Assembly: GCA_029243145.1 (NCBI GenBank)
Contig: JAQWSQ010000188.1
Span: 1 to 53,097 of the forward strand
DNA from: Planctomycetaceae bacterium
GTDB taxonomy: Bacteria > Planctomycetota > Planctomycetia > Planctomycetales > Planctomycetaceae
Length of the DNA: 53,097 nucleotides
Reading direction: 5' to 3'
The translations under genes and the position numbers were made by a program. Below, piece after piece: positions 17,883-26,603 of the stretch. The notes beneath the pieces are model-generated. The model was not told where the DNA came from and did not search any database. It saw nothing but the letters and a program-made list of their open reading frames with translations. The stretch's first letter is position 1. Each line of letters starts with the position of its first letter.

Positions 17883-18752
17883 ATGACTCGCTCAACACTC
17901 GCGATTGCCGTGGCAATTGCCTTCGCAGTCCCCACCATGGGATCAGCACAAACGAATGATGAATTAACACAAAAGATCGCCAACTTGGAAGCCCGTCTGA
18001 ATCAGATGGAGCAGGAACAGGTTAGCTTTGTCAACACAATTGCTTCCGCTCCGGTTTGTGCGACCGATACCTGTGGTGACTCTTGTGGTGGTTGTGGAGA
18101 CACTTGCTGTCGAAATCGCAGTTGGTGTTGCCCCGAAGCGGGCGCCTTTGGTGAGATTGAGTTGCTTTACATGTCTCTCAAAGAGACCGACAATGACACC
18201 ACTCAGGATAAGCTGTATTCGGGAACCCGCACGACGTTCGGTTACATGAACGACAAAGGTCGTGGTTTTCAAGTCCGCTATTTTGAAATCGCGATTAGGG
18301 CAGAAGATTCTTCGGAAAGATTTGACCTGGACACGCTCGACTTGGAGTATTTGAGCCGATTTAAACTCGGTTGTAACTGGCGTGGAGACATCAGCATGGG
18401 CCTTCGTTTGATGGATTTGGATAACGCTAGTGGCTTTGGTCAGGATGAGTGGGAAGATGCCCTTGGACCCGTGATCGGCGTTAACCTGATTGGTGAGATG
18501 ACCAAAAACCTGAGTGTTTACGGTCGTGTCCGCCAGGCATTTGTTTATGGAAGCGAAGATGGCGGATCTGATCCAGATGATGTGATTCCAATGTCCGAAC
18601 TCGCCTTCGGTCTGGAATATGCCCGTCAGTTGAATAGTTCAGAAATGTACCTTCGCGGTGGTGTCGAAGGGCAATTGCTGGAATCGGTTTATAATGATGA
18701 TGAAGACGCAAGCATCGTCGGAATCGGTATGGCCCTCGGTTTCCGTCGCTGA
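17883..18752 (+). CDS. Outer-membrane beta-barrel-like protein with an N-terminal Cys cluster
   Basis: A 289-residue exported protein. A signal peptide (about 1-23, ending MGSAQ) is followed by a short coiled coil (ELTQKIANLEARLNQMEQEQ), then a Cys-rich stretch with eight Cys in about 28 residues (contexts TDTCGDSCGGCGDTCC and SWCC), then alternating beta strands (FGEIELLYMSL, RGFQVRYFEIAI, LNSSEMYLRGGVEG) ending in an aromatic/Arg C-terminus GFRR. The plan suggests a small porin-like barrel with a periplasmic stalk. Cys-rich exported proteins are known in planctomycete cell walls, but the exact family is not recognised. ATG 17883 is preferred, with GGAG eight bases upstream. A strong terminator follows, so it is monocistronic. 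Confidence 0.75.
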   Translation: MTRSTLAIAVAIAFAVPTMGSAQTNDELTQKIANLEARLNQMEQEQVSFVNTIASAPVCATDTCGDSCGGCGDTCCRNRSWCCPEAGAFGEIELLYMSLKETDNDTTQDKLYSGTRTTFGYMNDKGRGFQVRYFEIAIRAEDSSERFDLDTLDLEYLSRFKLGCNWRGDISMGLRLMDLDNASGFGQDEWEDALGPVIGVNLIGEMTKNLSVYGRVRQAFVYGSEDGGSDPDDVIPMSELAFGLEYARQLNSSEMYLRGGVEGQLLESVYNDDEDASIVGIGMALGFRR

Positions 18753-18782
18753 TTTTGGCTAGCTGAATTTGTGATCTCTTCT

Positions 18783-18814
18783 AGCGTGTCGGTGTTTGCC
18801 GACACGCTTTTTTT
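18783..18814 (+). terminator. Rho-independent terminator after the outer-membrane protein gene
   Basis: A perfect 10-bp stem (AGCGTGTCGG at 18783-18792 and CCGACACGCT at 18799-18808) with a six-base loop is followed by seven T residues. Confidence 0.92.
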
Positions 18815-18897
18815 GTGCGCGATGCGAAAAAATCATTCATCGGCTATGCTGGGAGGAGAGACAATATCCGAAACTGCTGACAAAAAGTCCAACCCCC

Positions 18898-19905
18898 ATG
18901 CCACTACTTTCCGCTCTCCAAAATGCTGGTTTGATTGATATCCCCGCAGACGCACAACGGCCCATTGCTGATTTCGGTGATCCACTGAGGGAATATCAGG
19001 CGGCTTGGACGAGTGCGGCTCTCATCGTCGGACATGGCTTCGGCATGATCACCGTCACCGGTGAAGACCGGGCTAAGTTTCTGCACAACTTCTGCACCAA
19101 CGACATCAAGAAAATGCAGCCGGGAGAAACATCCGAGGCGTTCTTCTGCAATGTGAAAGGCCGCATTCTGGCGGTGGCCGTGATCATTTGCGAAGCCGAC
19201 CGTTTTCGCATCCTCACGGACGAATCACGCGTTGAGTTCCTGCATCAACATCTCGATAAATATCTGATCACGGAAGATGTCACGTTGAGCGTGGATGACG
19301 ATGTTGAGTCGTTGCTCATCTCGGGGAAGTCTGACGAGTTGGGGAAAATGTTGTCGGCGATTTCCGATGTGGGGCTCTTTCCGTGGGAGAATGGTTTTCG
19401 TCCTGCCTTTTGGTTGATCGGCTCAACAGATTCACTGGTCAATGTGGTAAAGCAAGGTGTGGCAGATGGAGCCGTCATTGCTGGCTACGGTGCGTGGGAG
19501 ATCATTCGCATTACGGCAGCGTTTCCCCAATACGGCGTTGATGTCTCGGACGAAAATCTGGCTCAGGAAGCCAATCGAACGGAACTGGCGATCTCATTCA
19601 CCAAAGGATGTTACTTGGGACAGGAGCCCATCGCGCGACTCGATGCGATGGGACACGTCAATCGACAACTCGAACGGTTTAACTGGTACGAGGATTCAAA
19701 AATTCCTCCCGTCGTGGGTAAACCGGTCTTGAATGAGGCTGGTGAAGAAGTCGGCACGATCACCTCTTCCTGCCATATGCCAAATGATGACAAGTTGGAG
19801 TACGAACGAGGCATTGTCCTCACCATGGTCAAAACGAAGGCTAATGGCGGGGTTCTGACCGCCGAAAATGAAGACGGTCAGCCTGTGATACTTCGAAAAG
19901 AGTAG
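18898..19905 (+). CDS. ygfZ: YgfZ/GcvT-like folate-binding protein
   Basis: A 335-residue relative of the glycine cleavage T protein that helps repair or build Fe-S clusters in a folate-dependent way. The signature KGCYLGQEPIARL, with the conserved Cys, is near residues 238-250, and the fold starts with LIVGHGFGMITVTGEDRAKFLHNF. Family length 320-350. ATG 18898 (PLLSALQNAG) is chosen because the upstream extension to 18796 runs through the previous gene's terminator. The ribosome binding site is weak. It is followed by a large hairpin, then mdh. Confidence 0.9.
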   Translation: MPLLSALQNAGLIDIPADAQRPIADFGDPLREYQAAWTSAALIVGHGFGMITVTGEDRAKFLHNFCTNDIKKMQPGETSEAFFCNVKGRILAVAVIICEADRFRILTDESRVEFLHQHLDKYLITEDVTLSVDDDVESLLISGKSDELGKMLSAISDVGLFPWENGFRPAFWLIGSTDSLVNVVKQGVADGAVIAGYGAWEIIRITAAFPQYGVDVSDENLAQEANRTELAISFTKGCYLGQEPIARLDAMGHVNRQLERFNWYEDSKIPPVVGKPVLNEAGEEVGTITSSCHMPNDDKLEYERGIVLTMVKTKANGGVLTAENEDGQPVILRKE

Positions 19906-19906
19906 A

Positions 19907-19979
19907 GATAGCCGTTGTGCGCAAGCACAGCGGGCCGACACGTTCTCCCCTCCCCCAGTGCTTGCGCACTTGGGCTATC
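19907..19979. repeat. Long inverted repeat between ygfZ and mdh
   Basis: GATAGCC plus GTGCGCAAGCAC (19907-19928) is repeated in inverted form as GTGCTTGCGCAC plus GGCTATC (19958-19979), with three mismatched bases between the two matching blocks and a 29-base loop. The first arm lies one base after the ygfZ stop. There is no T-run, so it is not a standard terminator. It is more like an intergenic palindromic repeat or an mRNA-processing hairpin. Confidence 0.7.
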
Positions 19980-20095
19980 TGTGCTTGGGGCATTCCACGG
20001 CGTTCGGTTGCCCGGACGACCTGTTTTCGGGTAAAAAAGAGAGATCACAACTGCAAATTTCATTCACTGCACCTGCCAACTGAGAAGAATCGACC

Positions 20096-21085
20096 ATGAA
20101 AGACCCTATTCGCGTTGCCGTTACTGGAGCCGCTGGTCAAATCGGCTATGCCCTGATTTTCCGAATCGCTTCCGGACAGATGTTCGGCCCCGATCAGCCC
20201 GTGATTCTGCATTTGGTCGAAATCCCTCCCGTTTTGTCGGCTTTGGATGGCGTCGAAATGGAACTCGACGACTGTGCCTTCCCGACCCTTGCCGGCGTTG
20301 TCAAAGCCGATTCCGATCATCTTGAAGATGGGTTCCGTGATTGTAACTGGGTGTTATGCGTTGGTTCGGTTCCCCGTAAAGACGGAATGGAACGTGGCGA
20401 CCTGATTAAAATCAACGGACCTATTTTTACCAGCACCGGCAAAGCCATTGAAGCCGCCGCTGCCGATGATGTCCGCGTCCTCGTGATCGGGAACCCCTGC
20501 AATACAAATTGCCTGATCGCGATGAATAATGCTCCCAAAGTTCCCAGTGATCGTTGGTACGCGATGACGATGCTCGATGAAAATCGTGCCGTCTCGCAAC
20601 TCGCTCAGAAATCGGGTCAGCCGGTTGCTGCCGTCAAGAAAATGGCGATCTGGGGCAATCATTCTGCCACTCAGTATCCCGACTTCTACAATACCGAAAT
20701 TGAAGGCAAACCGGCTCCCGACGTCATTGGTGACGAAGCATGGCTGAAAGATGAGTTCATCAGCACCGTGCAAAAACGAGGCGCTGCCGTCATCAAAGCT
20801 CGCGGAGCTTCTTCGGCAGCCTCAGCCGCCAATGCCATTATTGATACGGTCAAGAATGTCGTCACGCCCACACCGGCTGGGAGCACTTTTAGTGCAGCAG
20901 TTTGCAGTGACGGAAGTTACGGCGTTGACGAGGGACTGATCAGCAGCTTCCCGCTGACTTCAGACGGCAAGACTTGGAGCATCGTGCAAGGCATCGAACA
21001 CAACGCCTTCGGTCAAGAAAAATTGCAGGCAACCGTTGACGAATTGAAGTCCGAACGAGAGGTCGTTAAAGACCTACTGTCGTAG
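20096..21085 (+). CDS. mdh: Malate dehydrogenase
   Basis: A 329-residue NAD-dependent malate dehydrogenase of the TCA cycle, of the longer 'cytosolic/chloroplast-like' class. The Rossmann motif is [18 protein letters not shown]; the substrate-binding Arg region is [14 protein letters not shown], and the catalytic His is in [15 protein letters not shown] specificity is supported by an acidic residue at the end of beta-2 (LHLVEIPP). Terminates in TAG before a repeat and a strong terminator at 21141-21179, so it ends its transcript. Confidence 0.96.
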   Translation: MKDPIRVAVTGAAGQIGYALIFRIASGQMFGPDQPVILHLVEIPPVLSALDGVEMELDDCAFPTLAGVVKADSDHLEDGFRDCNWVLCVGSVPRKDGMERGDLIKINGPIFTSTGKAIEAAAADDVRVLVIGNPCNTNCLIAMNNAPKVPSDRWYAMTMLDENRAVSQLAQKSGQPVAAVKKMAIWGNHSATQYPDFYNTEIEGKPAPDVIGDEAWLKDEFISTVQKRGAAVIKARGASSAASAANAIIDTVKNVVTPTPAGSTFSAAVCSDGSYGVDEGLISSFPLTSDGKTWSIVQGIEHNAFGQEKLQATVDELKSEREVVKDLLS

Positions 21086-21104
21086 TTGCTTTGTCGATTA
21101 GCGT

Positions 21105-21124
21105 AGGGCAGGGGCCTCCCTGCC
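21105..21124. repeat. GTAGGG-type palindromic repeat
   Basis: GGCAGGG (21107-21113) pairs with CCCTGCC (21118-21124) across a GCCT loop, preceded by CGTA. It resembles the minus-strand hairpin at 15060-15078 and belongs with it in a dispersed palindrome group. It lies about 20 bases after mdh. Confidence 0.55.
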
Positions 21125-21140
21125 GAATATGAAAATGACG

Positions 21141-21179
21141 ACGTGGCATGGGCGAGACAATTGCCCGTGTCACGTTTTT
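21141..21179 (+). terminator. Rho-independent terminator of mdh
   Basis: A 13-bp stem with two G-T pairs joins 21141-21153 to 21163-21175, the loop is GAGACAATT, and five T residues follow (21175-21179). Its presence rules out the ATG at 21148 as the bioA start, because that codon is inside the stem. Confidence 0.85.
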
Positions 21180-21210
21180 CTCTTCCCACTGTTCGACTCA
21201 GAGCATCAAA

Positions 21211-22560
21211 GTGAACAATCTCCGTAACTGGGACAACGAACACGTCTGGCATCCGTTTGCTCCCATGCAAGCGTATCGGGAAGAGAACGCGCCGATCATT
21301 GTTTCGGGGGACGGCTTCGATCTGATTGACTCCGACGGCAACCGTTATCTCGACGGGATTTCGTCGTTGTGGTGTAACATTCACGGACATCGTGTTCCCG
21401 AAATTGATCACGCCGTCAAAGAGCAACTCGATCAAATTGCTCATACGACTCTATTGGGTATGTCTTCACCCCCATCGATTGAACTCGCCCGCAAACTGGT
21501 CGAGAAAACACCGGCGGGTCTGAATAAGGTTTTCTATTCAGACAGTGGTTCTACTTCTGTCGAAGCGGCTTTGAAGATCGCTCATCAGTATCATCACCAA
21601 AAACCGGGCGCTTCGGAAAAACGCAATCGGTTTGTCTGTCTCGATCACGCCTATCACGGCGACACTGTCGGTTCAGTCTCTGTCGGTGGGATCAATCTGT
21701 TTCATCAGGTTTACGGGGATCTGTTGTTTGAAACTCTTCGCGTGCCATCACCGGTCGTGTATCGGGTTCCTGAAGGCCACACTCGTGAAAGTTACCTGCA
21801 ACATTGCCGGGATGAAGTCGTTCGTGTCCTCGATGAAAATTCCGACCGCATTAGCGCGTTTGTCATTGAGCCACTCGTTCAAGGAGCAGCCGGGATTCTC
21901 GTACACCCCGAAGGTTACTTGAAGTTTATCCGCGAGGAGACCGCCAAACGGGGCATCCTGATGATTGCCGACGAAGTGGCTGTCGGGTTTGGACGAACCG
22001 GGACGATGTTTGCCTGCGAACAGGAAAGTGTGCGGCCCGATTTTCTCTGTCTCGCCAAAGGCATTACGGGAGGATATCTCCCCGTGGCGGCGACATTGAC
22101 AACCGACAAGATCTACGAGGCGTTCCTCGGGGAACCACACGAAGGCCGTACTTTCTATCACGGCCACACTTATACCGGGAACCCGCTTGGTTGTGCGGCG
22201 GGCGTCGCGTCACTTGATTTGTTTGAAACCAACAATATATTGGCCAATGTTGCCGAGACTTCTGCGCTGTTGAGCGAGCGGCTCTCCGAGTTGTCCGCTC
22301 ATCCGCACGTCGGCGAGATTCGTCAACGCGGGTTGATGGTCGGGATCGAGTTGGTGAAAGATCGAGATGGTGCCGTTCCGTTCGATTCCAAGCTTCGGAT
22401 CGGGCATCAAGTAACATTGGAAGCCCGCAAACGGGGACTTATTTTGCGACCGCTGGGAGACGTTGTCGTATTGATGCCGGCTCCGGCGATGCCCGTAGAG
22501 CGTATCAACGAATTATGCGACAAAGCATTTGCCGCGATTGGTGCGGTTGTTGAAGAGTAG
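21211..22560 (+). CDS. bioA: Adenosylmethionine-8-amino-7-oxononanoate aminotransferase
   Basis: BioA makes 7,8-diaminopelargonate in biotin synthesis, using SAM as amino donor and PLP as cofactor. The 449-residue class III aminotransferase begins with the diagnostic [16 protein letters not shown]. It has the [11 protein letters not shown] phosphate-binding segment, the acidic [11 protein letters not shown] strand and the PLP Lys in [11 protein letters not shown] (about residue 283). GTG 21211 (NNLRNWDNE) is chosen, because the longer frame start at 21148 lies in a terminator stem. Its ribosome binding site is weak. No other bio gene is adjacent. Convergent with a hydrolase, only three bases apart. 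Confidence 0.95.
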   Translation: MNNLRNWDNEHVWHPFAPMQAYREENAPIIVSGDGFDLIDSDGNRYLDGISSLWCNIHGHRVPEIDHAVKEQLDQIAHTTLLGMSSPPSIELARKLVEKTPAGLNKVFYSDSGSTSVEAALKIAHQYHHQKPGASEKRNRFVCLDHAYHGDTVGSVSVGGINLFHQVYGDLLFETLRVPSPVVYRVPEGHTRESYLQHCRDEVVRVLDENSDRISAFVIEPLVQGAAGILVHPEGYLKFIREETAKRGILMIADEVAVGFGRTGTMFACEQESVRPDFLCLAKGITGGYLPVAATLTTDKIYEAFLGEPHEGRTFYHGHTYTGNPLGCAAGVASLDLFETNNILANVAETSALLSERLSELSAHPHVGEIRQRGLMVGIELVKDRDGAVPFDSKLRIGHQVTLEARKRGLILRPLGDVVVLMPAPAMPVERINELCDKAFAAIGAVVEE

Positions 22561-22563
22561 CCG

Positions 22564-23412
22564 TTACCCCATTTCCACACGTTGTAAAAATGTCCGCAGC
22601 GTGGCGTTGAATTCCTGCGGGTTTTCCAAGGGTGACATGTGGCCGGCGTTAGAGATTTCGACGAATTCGGAATCTGGAACCTGTTCTGCCATTGTTCGCA
22701 TTTCATCAGGAGGACTGATCGAATCATATTCCCCCGCCATCACAAGAGTTGGTACAGCAATACTTTTCAGCTCGTCGGTGAAGGCTTCTCGTTCGGCCAT
22801 GCCTCGTGCCGCCGCGGCGATGCCGGCAGGCGAGGCATCGGCGATCATTGTTTTGACCTCTTCGAGAATGCAGGCGGGAGTCTGAGGTGCGAAGAGTTTG
22901 GTTCCCATGACTTCCGCAAGTGAGCTGCTGCCCGCTTCGAGCACGACTCGTGCAGTTTTGTAGCGATTATCTTTGGCGACTTCGGAATCCGATTCAGAAC
23001 GGGTATCGCACAATACAAGAGACCACAATTTCTCGGGGTGGTCTCTGAGAAACTGTCCGGCAATATATCCTCCCATTGATAAGCCGATGAGGCAGACAGG
23101 TTCGTCGATGTCGAGAGCATCCAGAATTTCCACCAATTCATCGGAGAATTGTTTCATCGACAAGACGGCATCATTGGTGACCGAATCGCTGCTACCGAAA
23201 CCGCAGAGATCGGGAGCTATCACTCGGAATTTTTGTGAAAACTCTTCGAGTTGCCCACGCCACATTCGATGATCGAGTGGAAAACCATGGACAAAGAGGA
23301 GAACCTTGCCGTCTCCTTTGTCGAAGATCTGTCGTTGTCCGTGACTGATTGAGATTGTGTTCAAAGGCAAGAGGACGGTCCATTCTGAGTTTTTGATTCG
23401 TTGAATCTCCAT
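22564..23412 (-). CDS. Alpha/beta hydrolase
   Basis: A 282-residue alpha/beta-fold hydrolase. The oxyanion segment is LLFVHGFPLDHRMW, the nucleophile elbow is GLSMGG, the catalytic Asp is in GEYDSISPP and the His is in NAGHMSPLE. This resembles the 3-oxoadipate enol-lactonase/BioH-like branch, but the substrate is unknown. The gene lies three bases from the bioA stop in convergent orientation, which raises the possibility of a BioH-like role in biotin synthesis; that is inference from position only, and the opposite strand argues against an operon. Confidence 0.88.
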   Translation of the reverse strand: MEIQRIKNSEWTVLLPLNTISISHGQRQIFDKGDGKVLLFVHGFPLDHRMWRGQLEEFSQKFRVIAPDLCGFGSSDSVTNDAVLSMKQFSDELVEILDALDIDEPVCLIGLSMGGYIAGQFLRDHPEKLWSLVLCDTRSESDSEVAKDNRYKTARVVLEAGSSSLAEVMGTKLFAPQTPACILEEVKTMIADASPAGIAAAARGMAEREAFTDELKSIAVPTLVMAGEYDSISPPDEMRTMAEQVPDSEFVEISNAGHMSPLENPQEFNATLRTFLQRVEMG

Positions 23413-23568
23413 TATAAGGGGGATTAGGGTGATTTAAGGGGCAGAAGTGCTTCTTTCACCGGTTTTTTCATGTAGAGACGGGAATGTGGAGTGTCCGCAG
23501 GAGATTGCGTTCCTAAACTGAAGAGAATTGTTCCGTTCTATGAAGTTTCTGGAAAGCTGCCCGCATCG

Positions 23569-24282
23569 ATGGAGAACCGCGACCTGCAACCCGAATTGAT
23601 GGATGACCCCGCTTTGGGGGCCGACGATCATCGCGCTGCCCTGTTGGGTTTGAAGCGCATCAATAAAATTAGTGGAAGCAGTCGAATTTTATGGCCGGCC
23701 ATTGAACGGGTCGCCCAAAAGCTCGGTCGTCCGATTCGCGTTCTCGACTTGGCGTGTGGAGGTGGCGACGTTACACGTGGTTTGGCGTTGAAAGCCCAGA
23801 GCTCGTCGTTGCCGGTCACCATTCATGGAGCCGATATTAGTGAGACCGCATTGGAATATGCACGCGAGGAATCGCAAACTGCGGGGCTCGATCAATTGGA
23901 ATTTCATCAACTTAATATTCTCGAAGGTGATCTCCCGACAGATTACGACATTCTTTATTCGTCATTGTTTTTACATCACCTGACTGAAGACGAAGCAGAG
24001 CATTTCTTACAGAAGCAAGCTCAAGCCACGCGACATTCCGTTCTGGTCAACGATCTCCGCCGTTCGCAATGGGGTTACATCATGGCAACCATTGGATGCC
24101 ATTTATTGTCTCGATCCCCCATCGTTCATTTTGATGGTCCGCAATCGGTGAAGGCCGCCTTTCGGATCGAGGAAGTGAAACGCTTGGCGGAGCAGGCAGG
24201 ACTGCATTCCCCCAAATTCACGATGCATTGGCCGCAACGATTTCTCATGGAGTGGAGCAGAAGCGAAGAGGACGGTGCATGA
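23569..24282 (+). CDS. SAM-dependent methyltransferase of the type III PKS operon
   Basis: A class I methyltransferase of 237 residues. The SAM-binding Gly-rich motif is VLDLACGGGDVTRG, followed by the acidic HGADISETALEYA and the post-motif IL-YSSLFLHHL. It starts an operon with a flavoprotein and a type III PKS; its stop overlaps the next start (ATGA at 24279-24282), so translation is coupled. By analogy with the SrsB methyltransferase of Streptomyces it probably methylates the polyketide product or an alkylresorcinol-like phenol. ATG 23569 is chosen, but the upstream frame to 23491 is open and the start is uncertain. Confidence 0.85.
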   Translation: MENRDLQPELMDDPALGADDHRAALLGLKRINKISGSSRILWPAIERVAQKLGRPIRVLDLACGGGDVTRGLALKAQSSSLPVTIHGADISETALEYAREESQTAGLDQLEFHQLNILEGDLPTDYDILYSSLFLHHLTEDEAEHFLQKQAQATRHSVLVNDLRRSQWGYIMATIGCHLLSRSPIVHFDGPQSVKAAFRIEEVKRLAEQAGLHSPKFTMHWPQRFLMEWSRSEEDGA

Positions 24283-25502
24283 ACTCTTTCTCTTCGACAT
24301 CCTGGGATACGATTGTCATCGGCGCAGGTCCGGCAGGTTCGGTCGCCGCGATTCGTTTGGCACGAGCCGGTCGTCGCGTCTTGTTGGTCGAGAAAAAAGC
24401 CTTCCCCCGATTTAAGGTCTGCGGTTGTTGTCTGAATCCCAATGCCTTGAACACTCTCGATCAACTCGATTTGTCCTCCCGGTTGCTTGATGCGGGGGCG
24501 ATACCAGTTGATCAGTTTCGACTGCGATCCCGTGGACGGGAATTGAACATTCCCATGCCGGGGGGAATTGTGATCTCTCGCCAGAAGATGGACATGATTC
24601 TGGTCGAAGCGGCAGTCGAAGCGGGAGTCGAGTTTCAGGACAATATGTCGGCTCTGGTGATGCCGTCACGAGAATCCTCTTCTGCGATTCAGGTCGAGTT
24701 GACGGATTCGGAGGGAGACGTGCAGGTGATTGAAGGAGCTTCGGTGCTTGTTGCCGACGGGTTGTCTGGTTCAGCATTAAAGTTGCGAGACGAATTTTCG
24801 ACCACGGTCGAGGAGCATTCGTATTTCGGAATGAGTGCACATCTTCCACCGGAAGCGAATCCAGGAATTGACTGGGGAACCATTGAAATGGCAACCGGAA
24901 AGTTGGGTTATATCGGTAGTGTCGTTTTGGAAGATGGGTCCATCAATTATTCTTCAGCGATTTCCCCCCAAGCTCGCAAACAGTCTTCGTCTAATAGTGA
25001 ATTATTGACGATGGTACTGAAAGAAGCGGGAAGTGCTGTTCCCGAGGGATTCCACGACTCAGAATGGCATGGTGCTCCCTTGTTGTCGCGACGTCGGTCT
25101 CGATTTGCAGCGGGATCTGTCTTACTAATGGGTGACGCGACCGGTTATGTTGAACCATTCACGGGGGAAGGCATGGCGTGGGCCGTCGAGATGGGACTTT
25201 CAGCAGCGGAACTTTTGTTGAATCCGTCCGTGACTGAATCTGAGTATGAAACTTCTTGGACGCGAACCGTCGAAAAGTTGCGAGCAGAACGACACATCTG
25301 GTGCCGTCGTCTCTCTTCCTTTCTTCGGAAACCAAAATTAGTCTCGGCTGGAATGTTGTTGGGACGACTTGTCCCGGCTGTTCCCGGTTGGATAGTGAGT
25401 CAGCTTTATGAGCCAAATCAGCCCCACAAAAACATCTCCGATGCACAGTCAATCGCCTTATCTGCGAAGCCTGGCAACAAAGCTACCTCCGCATCACATT
25501 GA
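24279..25502 (+). CDS. FAD-dependent oxidoreductase (geranylgeranyl reductase-like)
   Basis: A 407-residue flavoprotein. The N-terminal dinucleotide motif is VIGAGPAGSVAAIRLARAG, followed by an FAD-specific VEKKAFPRFKVCGCCLNP and the C-terminal FAD contact GDATGYVEPFTGEGMAWA. It belongs to the geranylgeranyl-reductase/para-hydroxybenzoate-hydroxylase-like group. In a type III PKS operon it most likely oxidises or hydroxylates the polyketide product, comparable with SrsC of Streptomyces. Its ATG overlaps the methyltransferase stop by four bases, and its 3' end overlaps the PKS gene by up to 95 bases. Confidence 0.9.
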   Translation: MNSFSSTSWDTIVIGAGPAGSVAAIRLARAGRRVLLVEKKAFPRFKVCGCCLNPNALNTLDQLDLSSRLLDAGAIPVDQFRLRSRGRELNIPMPGGIVISRQKMDMILVEAAVEAGVEFQDNMSALVMPSRESSSAIQVELTDSEGDVQVIEGASVLVADGLSGSALKLRDEFSTTVEEHSYFGMSAHLPPEANPGIDWGTIEMATGKLGYIGSVVLEDGSINYSSAISPQARKQSSSNSELLTMVLKEAGSAVPEGFHDSEWHGAPLLSRRRSRFAAGSVLLMGDATGYVEPFTGEGMAWAVEMGLSAAELLLNPSVTESEYETSWTRTVEKLRAERHIWCRRLSSFLRKPKLVSAGMLLGRLVPAVPGWIVSQLYEPNQPHKNISDAQSIALSAKPGNKATSASH

Positions 25503-26550
25503 TCAAGCCGATGCGACCGAGATGGCGATGAGCATCGTAGATGAATCGAGTGAAAAGCGGCGATTGATCCCCGTTCTGTATCGGCGTGCCGGAGTTTCGC
25601 AGCGACATAGTGTTGTGGTCGATTCTTCGTCCGGTGAGAATCCCGCCGTGCAATCCTTTTATCCCCCGATTCAATCGCTGACCGATGGTGGTCCTTCGAT
25701 TGCGGACCGGATGAAGGTCTATGAAGTCGAGGCTCGAGAGTTGGCGTGCCAGACAGCGTCGGCCAGTTTGCAACAGGCGGGGGTTGACCCCGAAGAAGTG
25801 ACTCACTTGGTCACCGTGAGTTGCACGGGATTTGCAGCTCCCGGATTTGACATCGGCTTAATTAACGACTTGCAACTCAATCGAAATCTTGGTCGAACAC
25901 ACCTCGGTTTTATGGGCTGTCACGGAGCGCTCAACGGCTTGAGGGTCATGAAATCGTTTCTCGATTCCGAACCGGATGCCTGTGTGATGTTATGTGCGAC
26001 AGAACTCTGTTCGCTCCATCAGCAGTATGGTTGGAATAACGAACAGGTGGTGGCAAATTCTCTCTTCGCCGATGGTTGTGCGGCGATGGTCGTGCGGGCA
26101 CGCGATCTTTCAGAAGCCGTGCCGGGGGATTGGTTGTTGATGGCCAACAATTCCCATGTCTTCCCCGATTCGGAAGATTTGATGAGCTGGAAGATTGGCA
26201 ATCACGGATTTCAAATGAGCCTTTCGTCTCAACTGCCCGGCTTGATCAAGCAGGAATTGCGACCCTGGCTAGACTGCTGGCTCGGCGAACAAGGTCTTGC
26301 TATCGAAGATGTGAAATCTTGGATCGTTCATCCGGGAGGCCCACGGATACTGGACGCCTGCCAAGAATCGCTCGAACTGACCGATCAGCAGATGATCGCC
26401 TCACGCAGTGTCCTCGAAGAGTGTGGAAATATGTCTTCACCAACGGTACTGTTCATTATGCAGCGACTGCAAGAAATGCAGGCGGAATCGCCGTGTGTGA
26501 TGCTGGGGTTTGGTCCCGGAATCACTGCCGAAGCGGCCTTGTGGATTTGA
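25408..26550 (+). CDS. Type III polyketide synthase (chalcone/stilbene synthase-like)
   Basis: A 380-residue homodimeric condensing enzyme that elongates an acyl-CoA starter with malonyl-CoA. The catalytic triad is complete: Cys171 in GFMGCHGALNG, His308 in WIVHPGGP and Asn341 in EECGNMSSPT. The C-terminal GFGPGITAEAALW matches the family's GFGPG loop. It closes a three-gene unit with a methyltransferase and a flavoprotein. Start could be ATG 25408 or 25441 (MHSQSPYLRS); both overlap the upstream gene. Two tandem copies of TTGTGGATTTGAG surround the stop codon. The product is unknown, perhaps an alkylresorcinol/quinone-type compound or an alkylpyrone. Confidence 0.94.
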   Translation: MSQISPTKTSPMHSQSPYLRSLATKLPPHHIDQADATEMAMSIVDESSEKRRLIPVLYRRAGVSQRHSVVVDSSSGENPAVQSFYPPIQSLTDGGPSIADRMKVYEVEARELACQTASASLQQAGVDPEEVTHLVTVSCTGFAAPGFDIGLINDLQLNRNLGRTHLGFMGCHGALNGLRVMKSFLDSEPDACVMLCATELCSLHQQYGWNNEQVVANSLFADGCAAMVVRARDLSEAVPGDWLLMANNSHVFPDSEDLMSWKIGNHGFQMSLSSQLPGLIKQELRPWLDCWLGEQGLAIEDVKSWIVHPGGPRILDACQESLELTDQQMIASRSVLEECGNMSSPTVLFIMQRLQEMQAESPCVMLGFGPGITAEAALWI

Positions 26551-26603
26551 GTTGTGGATTTGAGCACTGAGTGGGAAAAGTCCCGCCGAACAGGAGCCTT
26601 ACC

